From Bacillota bacterium (GTDB lineage: Bacteria > Bacillota > Limnochordia > Darwinibacteriales > Darwinibacteriaceae), in assembly GCA_012838305.1 (NCBI GenBank), contig DUPN01000100.1, positions 94,489-158,488 on the forward strand: a stretch of DNA of 64,000 nucleotides, given 5' to 3'. This document shows, piece after piece, positions 56,996 to 64,000 of the stretch. Under the pieces are notes generated by a model. That model ran no database searches, was not told where the DNA came from, and worked only from the letters and a program-made list of their open reading frames with translations. The position numbers and the translations under genes are program-made. The first letter of the stretch is position 1; the number at the start of each line of letters is the position of its first letter.

Positions 56996-58471
56996 ATGGG
57001 ACGAAGGTACAAAGAGACCATCCCTGTGCAAGTGGCCATTGTGGGCGGGGGGATCGTAGGCACCGCGGTGGTCAGGGAGCTGAGCCGCTACAAGCTTGAT
57101 CTACTGCTGATCGAGGCCGAGCCCGAAGTAGGCTGGGGTTCTACCAAGGCGAACAGCGGGATCGTTCATGGAGGATTTCACGAAGAACCTGGCACCCTCA
57201 AGGCCAAGTACTGTCTGCCCGGTAATCAAATGTACCCCGAGCTTTGCCGGGATCTGGATGTCTGTTTTGAGCAAAACGGAATTCTGATGGTAGCCCGCAC
57301 CGCAGAGGAAATGGACACGGTTAGGACCTATTTCAGGCGGGGGACAGAGCGCGGAGTCAACCTGCGCCTCTTAAGCCGAGACGAGGTCTTGGCCCAGGAA
57401 CCCAATCTGGACCCAGGAATTGCAGGCGCGCTTTTCGCCCCTGAAGGCGGCTCTGTGATGCCCTTTGAACTGGCAGCCGCCCTGATGGAAAACGCGGTGC
57501 AAAACGGGGCAAGATATCTTGTCAACGCCAAGGTCCAGAATGCTTGGAGTGAGGCAGGCAAGAAGTTCCTGGAGACGGAGGAACATCGGATTCAAGCGGA
57601 CTATGTGATCAACGCGGCGGGCCTTTTTGCCGACGACCTGGCGCGCATGTTCGGTGACGACTACTTCACCATTCACCCCCGCAAAGGGGAAGAATACATC
57701 TTTGACCTCTCCGTCAAAGACGTGGTCAAATCCACTATTTTTCCTGTGCCTGGACCGATCAGCAAAGGCATCTTGGTCATTCCCACCGCTGCGGGAAACC
57801 TGATGATGGGACCCACAGGGGACAACATCCTGGAGAAAGAGGATCTAGCTACGTCCCAGTATGGCTTTGAACGGGTCTTTGCAGGAGCCAAGAGTCTCGT
57901 TCCCTCCCTTGACCCCAGGAAAATTATCGCCCAGTTTGCGGGAGTTAGAGCTGCCAGCAATCGGGGGGACTTTATCGTTGAGCTTTCTCCCAATGTTCCC
58001 GGCCTGCTGCATCTAGCAGGGATCGAATCACCGGGGCTAACTGCGGCGCCGGCCATTGCCGCTGATGTACCGAGACTCTTGGGCGAAGCAGGCCTCGAGC
58101 TGGATTTGAAGGAAGACTTTGATCCCAGACGCCGGCCGGTAATCCGCTTTAACCTCCTGTCCCGGGAGGAGCAGGATGCTCTGGTCAAGGAAGATCCAAG
58201 CTACGGCCGGATCATCTGCCGTTGTGAAACGATCACGGAAGGGGAGATTGTCGACGCCGTGCAGCGGGGAGCCCGCACCCTTGATGGGATTAAGTTCAGG
58301 ACCAGGGCTGGTGCAGGGCGCTGCCAGGGAGGTTTTTGCCAGCCCCTGATCACCGAGATCATCAGCCGTGAACTGAACATCCCGGTAACAAAGGTAACCA
58401 AGCGCGGCCCAGGGAGCGAACAGGTGCGCTATAAAGTAAAAGAGTTGTACGAGAGCGAGGTGCAGGCATGA
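56996..58471 (+). CDS. FAD-dependent glycerol-3-phosphate dehydrogenase-like oxidoreductase with BFD-like [2Fe-2S] domain (GlpA-like)
   Basis: VAIVGGGIVGTAVVRELSRYKLDLLLIEAE, STKANSGIVHGGFH; C-terminal ICRCETITEGEIVDAV...GRCQGGFC. Start at ATG 56996. Confidence 0.9.
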   Translation: MGRRYKETIPVQVAIVGGGIVGTAVVRELSRYKLDLLLIEAEPEVGWGSTKANSGIVHGGFHEEPGTLKAKYCLPGNQMYPELCRDLDVCFEQNGILMVARTAEEMDTVRTYFRRGTERGVNLRLLSRDEVLAQEPNLDPGIAGALFAPEGGSVMPFELAAALMENAVQNGARYLVNAKVQNAWSEAGKKFLETEEHRIQADYVINAAGLFADDLARMFGDDYFTIHPRKGEEYIFDLSVKDVVKSTIFPVPGPISKGILVIPTAAGNLMMGPTGDNILEKEDLATSQYGFERVFAGAKSLVPSLDPRKIIAQFAGVRAASNRGDFIVELSPNVPGLLHLAGIESPGLTAAPAIAADVPRLLGEAGLELDLKEDFDPRRRPVIRFNLLSREEQDALVKEDPSYGRIICRCETITEGEIVDAVQRGARTLDGIKFRTRAGAGRCQGGFCQPLITEIISRELNIPVTKVTKRGPGSEQVRYKVKELYESEVQA

Positions 58472-59721
58472 GACAGCTTCAAGTTGATGTGGCAGTAATT
58501 GGCGGAGGCCCGGCTGGCCTGGCAGCAGCTCTGGCCGCCCGCTCGGCAGGGGCCGAAAAGGTCTTGATTCTGGAACGAAACACCGAATTAGGCGGCATCC
58601 TGCAGCAGTGCATCCATCACGGCTTTGGACTCCATCGCTTTAAGGAAGAACTGACGGGACCCGAATACGCCCAGCGCTTTATGGATCAAGTCAAAGCAAC
58701 CGATATAGAGGTACTTCTGGAAACCATGGTGCTGGAAGTAACGGCCGATCGCAAAATCTATGCCGTCAACACCAAGATGGGCATGGTGGAGATCCAGGCC
58801 AAGTCCATCGTCCTGGCCATGGGCTGCCGGGAGCGAACCAGGGGAGCCCTGCGCATCCCCGGCAGACGCCCGGCAGGTGTTTACTCCGCCGGGACCGCCC
58901 AGCGGTATGTGAACATTGACGGATATGTGCCGGGCAAACGAGCCGTAATCCTAGGCTCTGGTGACATTGGCCTGATCATGGCCCGCCGCTTCACCTTGGA
59001 AGGTGCCAAGGTGGAGGCAGTGGTCGAGGTGATGCCCTATGCAGCGGGACTGACCCGCAATGTAGTGCAGTGCCTGGAAGACTTTGATATTCCCCTCCAT
59101 CTAGAGTCCACCGTGATTGCGATCCACGGTGACAAGCGGATTGAAGCGGTGACTATTGCCAAAGTGGATTCGTCCTGGAACCCCATTGCTGGCACGGAAC
59201 AGAAGATCGCCTGTGACACCCTGCTCCTCTCGGTGGGCCTCGTTCCAGAAAACGAGCTGTCGAGCCAGGCAGGCGTGGCCATCGATCCCGTTACCAATGG
59301 GCCGATTGTAAATCACTGGATGATGACCAATATTCCCGGCATCTTCGCCTGCGGCAATGTACTCCATGTGCACGATTTGGTGGATAATGTCTCCAGGGAA
59401 GCGGAGCATGCCGGCATGTATGCAGGCCGTTTTGCCCTGGGAACCATGGAGGAAGCACCGCGACGGATTAAGGTTCAGGCCGGGGAGAACATCCGCTATG
59501 TGGTGCCCCATGAGGTGTCCACCACAGAGCCTGTGGAGTTTTTCCTGCGGGTGCAGCGCCCCGAGGACAATGTGGCCCTGGATGTGGGAGGACTGCGCAA
59601 GATCCGTAAACAGAGCGTCCGTCCCAGTGAGATGCTGGATGTCAAGCTCACTCCTGAGCAGCTGCAGAGTCTGGAAGGGGATACCCTGGTCATGCAGATT
59701 GTATCGCAGAAGGAGGCGTAA
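58468..59721 (+). CDS. NAD(P)/FAD-dependent oxidoreductase
   Basis: VAVIGGGPAGLAAALAARSAGAEKVLILERN, AVILGSGDIGLIMARRF, GIFACGNVLHVHDLVDNVSREAEHAG. Confidence 0.92.
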   Translation: MRQLQVDVAVIGGGPAGLAAALAARSAGAEKVLILERNTELGGILQQCIHHGFGLHRFKEELTGPEYAQRFMDQVKATDIEVLLETMVLEVTADRKIYAVNTKMGMVEIQAKSIVLAMGCRERTRGALRIPGRRPAGVYSAGTAQRYVNIDGYVPGKRAVILGSGDIGLIMARRFTLEGAKVEAVVEVMPYAAGLTRNVVQCLEDFDIPLHLESTVIAIHGDKRIEAVTIAKVDSSWNPIAGTEQKIACDTLLLSVGLVPENELSSQAGVAIDPVTNGPIVNHWMMTNIPGIFACGNVLHVHDLVDNVSREAEHAGMYAGRFALGTMEEAPRRIKVQAGENIRYVVPHEVSTTEPVEFFLRVQRPEDNVALDVGGLRKIRKQSVRPSEMLDVKLTPEQLQSLEGDTLVMQIVSQKEA

Positions 59722-59724
59722 GCC

Positions 59725-60081
59725 ATGCTGAAACAGATTACTTGTACCGTTTGTCCCCTCAGCTGTAACGTGTCGCTCCAGCTCGGGGAGAATGGGGAGA
59801 TTCTCTCCCTGACAGGAAATCGCTGCAACCGGGGCAAGGTCTATGCCGTCAAAGAGCATGAAAACCCCGAGCGAACCCTGACCACCATCGTCAAGGTTCA
59901 AGGCGGCCTCCATCCCGTACTGCCTGTCCGCACCAATCAGCCCATTCCCAAGGATAAGCTTAGGGACGGTATGCTAGCGGCAGCAAAGGTTCAGGCCCAG
60001 GCCCCCGTCACCATGGGTGATGTGATTGTGCGAAACTTCCTAGGTCTCGGTGTCGATCTAGTGGCCTCACGAGACATCTAA
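59725..60081 (+). CDS. DUF1667 domain protein
   Basis: ITCTVCPLSCNVSLQLGENGEILSLTGNRCNRGKVYAVKEHENPERTLTTIVKV; third gene of the conserved glpA-like trio. Confidence 0.9.
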   Translation: MLKQITCTVCPLSCNVSLQLGENGEILSLTGNRCNRGKVYAVKEHENPERTLTTIVKVQGGLHPVLPVRTNQPIPKDKLRDGMLAAAKVQAQAPVTMGDVIVRNFLGLGVDLVASRDI

Positions 60082-60090
60082 ACTTAAGCT

Positions 60091-60121
60091 AAGGGTCCCT
60101 CCCAGGGGCCCTTCTTTTTTT
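60091..60121 (+). terminator. Intrinsic terminator
   Basis: AAGGGTCCC-tccca-GGGGCCCTT-CTTTTTTT. Confidence 0.85.
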
Positions 60122-60171
60122 ACAAATATTTCCAGATGCCGGCAGGCAAGTCCTGGAAGTCCTGGAACCCG

Positions 60172-60200
60172 TTTACAGCAGGCCTAAGATATGGTAGAAT
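60172..60200 (+). promoter_or_regulatory. Sigma-A promoter TTTACA-N17-TAGAAT for SCIFF operon
   Basis: Hexamers at 60172-60177 and 60195-60200, SD gaggggg, ATG 60227. Confidence 0.75.
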
Positions 60201-60226
60201 AACGGTCAGAAGAGGGGGAAGTTGTT

Positions 60227-60370
60227 ATGAAAAAGAAACACATCAAAACGCTCAGCGGTATGGCCCTGAAGGATACCTTGAAAACCGGCGGCTGCGGAGA
60301 GTGCCAGACATCCTGCCAATCCGCCTGTAAGACGTCCTGCACCGTAGGCAATCAAGCCTGCGAGCAGTAG
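60227..60370 (+). CDS. scfA: SCIFF (six-cysteine) RiPP precursor peptide
   Basis: MKKKHIKTLSGMALKDTLKTGGCGECQTSCQSACKTSCTVGNQACEQ, 47 aa, six Cys; missing from ORF track. Confidence 0.97.
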   Translation: MKKKHIKTLSGMALKDTLKTGGCGECQTSCQSACKTSCTVGNQACEQ

Positions 60371-60381
60371 GAGGTAGACGA

Positions 60382-61764
60382 TTGCTTGACAAGTCCTGTG
60401 TCCATACCTTCACCCAGGGCGGCCTGCATCTTGCGGTGGACGGTAATTCCGGCGCAGTACATGTACTTGATGACCAGGCCCTAGCCCTGATTACCCAGAT
60501 AAGGCAAGATCACAGCCTGCAAACTCGGGACGATTTGGCCCAGTTCATCCAGGACCATCCCCACCTAAACGAGGTGGCCTCGGAGATTTTGGATCTGGTC
60601 CAGGAGGGCCTGCTTTTCAGCACCGATCTAACCGAAACTCCGCCGCGGCCAAAGACGGTGGTGAAGGCCCTCTGCCTCAATGTAGCCCATGACTGTAATT
60701 TGCGCTGTGACTACTGCTTTGCCTCCACAGGCGATTTCCAGGGCGCAAGGGAACTGATGCCCTTGCATGTCGCCCAGGGAGCGGTGGACTTTTTGATCCA
60801 GGCCTCTGAACACCGCAGGCAGCTGGAGATCGACTTTTTCGGAGGAGAGCCCCTGCTCAATTGGGAGGTTGTGCACAAGACGGTTACCTACGCCAAGAAA
60901 CAGGGGGAGAAGGCCGGAAAATCCTTCCGTTTCACGATTACTACCAATGGTTTAGGCCTGAACCCTGAGATTGAGGCCTTTATCAACGAGCACATGTACA
61001 ATGTGGTTCTGAGTATCGATGGGCGCAGAGAGATCAACGATGGCATGCGCCGCACAGTCTCAGGGCGAGGTTCGGTCTATGATCTGATTGTCCCCAAATT
61101 CCAGCGCCTGGTCCAAAACAGACAGGGAAAAAGCTACTATGTGCGGGGGACATACACCGCGGCCAATCTCGATTTCGCAAACGATGTGGCCCATTTGCAC
61201 GACCTTGGTTTTACCGAGATCTCCATGGAGCCGGTTGTGGCCGATCCAAATGAGGCATATGCCCTGCAGGTAGCGGATCTGCCGCGCATCTTCGAGGAAT
61301 ACGAACGCTTAGCCGATCTCGTGCTCACACGGAGGAGGCAAGGAGAGGCCCTCAACTTTTTCCACTTCAATGTGGAGCTCACCAAGGGTCCCTGCCTGTA
61401 TAAGCGTTTGACCAGCTGCGGTGCGGGCTATGAGTATTTGGCCGTTTCACCCCGGGGTGAACTCTTTCCCTGCCATCAATTTGTCGGTCAGAAGGACTAT
61501 CTGCTGGGAACAGTGCCAAGCGGGCTGACCAATCAGGAACTGTCCGCACAATTTAAGGATGCCCATGTACTGAACAAACCGCAGTGCAGAACCTGCTGGG
61601 CCAAGTACTTTTGCAGCGGAGGCTGCGAAAAAATTTATTTGGAATTTGCAGGAAAACCACGAACACTCGACGAAATATCCTGCGGTATACAAAAAAAGCG
61701 CCTGGAATGCTCCTTTTTCCTGCAAGCTGCCGCCCAATTCGCAACCAGCAGCGAAGCCATCTAG
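60382..61764 (+). CDS. scfB: SCIFF thioether maturase, radical SAM/SPASM protein
   Basis: CNLRCDYCFASTGDF, FFGGEPLLNW, SPASM Cys pattern (CGAGYEYLAVSPRGELFPCHQF...CRTCWAKYFCSGGC); TTG start 12 nt after SCIFF. Confidence 0.96.
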   Translation: MLDKSCVHTFTQGGLHLAVDGNSGAVHVLDDQALALITQIRQDHSLQTRDDLAQFIQDHPHLNEVASEILDLVQEGLLFSTDLTETPPRPKTVVKALCLNVAHDCNLRCDYCFASTGDFQGARELMPLHVAQGAVDFLIQASEHRRQLEIDFFGGEPLLNWEVVHKTVTYAKKQGEKAGKSFRFTITTNGLGLNPEIEAFINEHMYNVVLSIDGRREINDGMRRTVSGRGSVYDLIVPKFQRLVQNRQGKSYYVRGTYTAANLDFANDVAHLHDLGFTEISMEPVVADPNEAYALQVADLPRIFEEYERLADLVLTRRRQGEALNFFHFNVELTKGPCLYKRLTSCGAGYEYLAVSPRGELFPCHQFVGQKDYLLGTVPSGLTNQELSAQFKDAHVLNKPQCRTCWAKYFCSGGCEKIYLEFAGKPRTLDEISCGIQKKRLECSFFLQAAAQFATSSEAI

Positions 61765-61872
61765 CAGGGTTCAACAGTGGACAAGGTCCTTTCTGACCCA
61801 CGATACCACTGGAATTATGTAGTTATCTGTTGAATTTTGCCAGAACGTTGTTAGAGAGGTGGAGAATCCCAA

Positions 61873-63561
61873 TTGCGCCGACGCCTTGGTGATACGCTCT
61901 TAGATCAAGGATTACTTACAGAAGAAGAATTGGCCACAGCTCTCGAAGAACAATTACGAACAGGAGAACGTCTAGGGAGAACCTTAGTGCGCCTGGCGCT
62001 CCTTAGCGAGAGCGAAGTGGCTGACGCCCTCAGCAAACATTTGGGAATCAAGCGGGTTGATTTCTCCGAGCTTTATCTGTCAGCAGAGGTAGTCGATCTT
62101 GTTCCTGCTACCTTTATCATGACCAGGCATGTTTTACCCCTTGAGGTCCAAAACGGATCCCTCCTGGTGGCCATGGTAGACCCCTTGGACATAACAGTAA
62201 TTGATGACTTGCAGCGCCTCACGGGGAAGATGGTCCAGCCCGTGGTAGCAACGGAAGAAGAGATCATTGACGCCTTTCAGAGGACCCGTAACATTAGCCA
62301 GAGCGCCCGAGAACTGATTTCCCGTTACAAGGAAGAAGAGGCAGTAGCCCAGGAAATGGACCGGCTGGAATACCTGGGGGACGCTCCCGGAGTGAAGCTG
62401 GCCAATCTCATCCTGGAACAAGCCATTAAGCAAAAAGCCAGCGACGTGCACTTCGAGCCCCATGAACGGGGGATGCGGGTGCGCTATCGTATTGATGGAC
62501 TCCTGCGCAGTATTACAGAGATTCCCAGGCACCTGAGGAACGATGTGAATTCCCGGGTGAAGATTATGGCGGGAATGGATATCACAGAGCGCCGTAAGCC
62601 GCAGGACGGCCGCATCCAGATGACCGCCGACCGTGTGGAGGTGGACATGCGAGTTTCCTCCCTGCCCACGGTGCATGGGGAGAAGATCGTAGCCAGGATT
62701 TTGCAGAAATCCAGTAGTTTAGTGAAGCTGGAGGATTTTGGGTTTTCCCCTTTGGATCAACGGAGAATCCGCCGCATGCTCCAATTAAACCAGGGCTTAC
62801 TCTTGGTAACAGGCCCCACAGGAAGTGGAAAGTCCACGACGCTGTTTTCCTTCTTGAACAGCTTGAACTCTCCGGAAAAGAATATCGTGACGGTAGAGGA
62901 TCCCGTCGAGTACCGCTTAGACGGGGTTAACCATGTGCAGGTTAATCCCAAGGTGGGACTCACCTTCGCCACGGGCCTGCGCACCGTACTGAGGCAGGAT
63001 CCGGATGTCATTATGGTGGGGGAGATCCGGGACGAAGAGACGGGCGAGATCGCGGTCCGTTCTGCTTTAACAGGGCATCTGGTCCTGTCCACCTTGCACA
63101 CCAACAGTGCCGTGGCCACCATCTCCCGCCTTTTGAATATGAATATGGAATCCTATATCCTCAGTTCCACCATCATTGGCATTGTGGCCCAGCGCCTGGT
63201 GCGGACGATCTGCCCAGACTGCAAGGAGCCCGTTGAACTGACGGATCCTGTCATGCTCCGCTATATCGAGTCCCTAGGGATCGAGGTCCCCAAAACGGTC
63301 TATCGAGGAGCAGGCTGCCCCATCTGCAAAAACACCGGTTACCGGGGTCGCACGGCCGTCGCTGAGGTTTTGGTGTTCAACAAAGAAATGCGCGATGCGG
63401 TGGAGCGAAGTGCGAGTGAGGCCGAACTGTGGGACATCGCCCTGCGTGCGGGGATGAAGACCTTACAAAGGGCAGCCATCGACAAGCTGATCGAGGGAGT
63501 CACGACCCCGGAGGAGATCATTCGCACCGTCTACAGTGTGGACATGGAGGAGGACGAATAG
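61873..63561 (+). CDS. pilB: Type IV pilus/type II secretion ATPase (GspE/PilB)
   Basis: LLVTGPTGSGKSTTLFSFLNSLN, VTVEDPVEYRLDGVNHVQVNPKVGLTFATGLRTVLRQDPDVIMVGEIRDEETGEIA, CPDCKEP...GCPICKNTGYRGR. Confidence 0.97.
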   Translation: MRRRLGDTLLDQGLLTEEELATALEEQLRTGERLGRTLVRLALLSESEVADALSKHLGIKRVDFSELYLSAEVVDLVPATFIMTRHVLPLEVQNGSLLVAMVDPLDITVIDDLQRLTGKMVQPVVATEEEIIDAFQRTRNISQSARELISRYKEEEAVAQEMDRLEYLGDAPGVKLANLILEQAIKQKASDVHFEPHERGMRVRYRIDGLLRSITEIPRHLRNDVNSRVKIMAGMDITERRKPQDGRIQMTADRVEVDMRVSSLPTVHGEKIVARILQKSSSLVKLEDFGFSPLDQRRIRRMLQLNQGLLLVTGPTGSGKSTTLFSFLNSLNSPEKNIVTVEDPVEYRLDGVNHVQVNPKVGLTFATGLRTVLRQDPDVIMVGEIRDEETGEIAVRSALTGHLVLSTLHTNSAVATISRLLNMNMESYILSSTIIGIVAQRLVRTICPDCKEPVELTDPVMLRYIESLGIEVPKTVYRGAGCPICKNTGYRGRTAVAEVLVFNKEMRDAVERSASEAELWDIALRAGMKTLQRAAIDKLIEGVTTPEEIIRTVYSVDMEEDE

Positions 63562-64000
63562 TGGCAACCAGTGACGTCTTTCGGAACTTGGTGGAGATCG
63601 CCATGGAGAAGAAGGCCTCCGATCTGCACCTAACCGCAGGTCTACCCCCAATCCTCCGCATCTATGGCACCATCAGGCCCATTGAAGGCTTCGACAAGTT
63701 CACGCCGGACCAAATTGCCTCCGTGATCAAGCCGATTATGACGGAGGAGCAGTTTAGGCGGGTCGAGAGCGAGGGAGAAGTGGATTTTTCCTATGGTCTG
63801 CTGGGCATTGGCCGCTTCCGCTGTAATGTCTCCAAACAGCGCGGTTCGTTGACCCTGGCCATGCGGGTGATCAGTGCAGAGATTAAGCCCCTGGAAGAAC
63901 TGGGCCTGCCGAAAATCCTCCACGAACTCGCCCATTTGAGAGACGGATTAGTCTTAGTAACCGGTCCTACCGGAAGTGGAAAGTCCACCACCTTAGCCTC
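63561..64000 (+). CDS. pilT: Twitching motility ATPase PilT, N-terminal part (truncated by window end)
   Basis: GTG start overlapping pilB stop; MATSDVFRNLVEIAMEKKASDLHLTAGLPPILRIYG...GLVLVTGPTGSGKSTTLA. Not in ORF track. Confidence 0.95.
   Translation, partial: MATSDVFRNLVEIAMEKKASDLHLTAGLPPILRIYGTIRPIEGFDKFTPDQIASVIKPIMTEEQFRRVESEGEVDFSYGLLGIGRFRCNVSKQRGSLTLAMRVISAEIKPLEELGLPKILHELAHLRDGLVLVTGPTGSGKSTTLA

Noticed and set aside
61770-61838. Inverted repeat TTCAACAG...CTGTTGAA followed by TTTT before pilB
   Set aside because: Loop of about 49 nt makes it a weak terminator; could be chance.

Overview
The window is a gene-dense chromosomal segment from an endospore-forming Firmicute. Gene content suggests a deep-branching or diderm-type lineage such as Limnochordia, but that taxonomy is inference. 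I found no rRNA, CRISPR array, prophage or transposase. In order, the window contains: the end of a glutamate/methylaspartate (mesaconate-pathway) cluster; spo0A and steA/steB-like genes; germination and peptidoglycan enzymes; a block matching the Bacillus polysaccharide deacetylase / M16 / ymxH / dpaAB / asd / dapG / dapA / rnj / tepA order, with a putative beta-barrel gene inserted; a sepF / yggT / ylmH / divIVA / ileS division cluster with an Ile T-box; lspA / rluD / PyrR-attenuator-pyrR / uraA; tRNA-Cys; rpsD; a ku plus split-LigD NHEJ operon; infC (AUU start) / rpmI / rplT; a Fur-family regulator; class II RNR with candidate tandem NrdR boxes; polA / mutM / coaE; orphan oppDF; a glpA-like operon with a leader terminator; SCIFF plus its radical-SAM maturase; and pilB/pilT. 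The best candidates for new biology are: (i) intrinsic-terminator-like hairpins whose 3' arm, loop or U-run contains the Shine-Dalgarno or start codon of the next gene, seen at least four times; (ii) an intergenic three-stem structured element of about 142 nt, overlapping an antisense small ORF, between uraA and tRNA-Cys; and (iii) a secreted beta-rich protein with an OMP-like C-terminus inserted in a sporulation operon. Small genes missing from the ORF track (SCIFF, a zinc ribbon, partial pilT, the 5' partial gene) were translated by hand.
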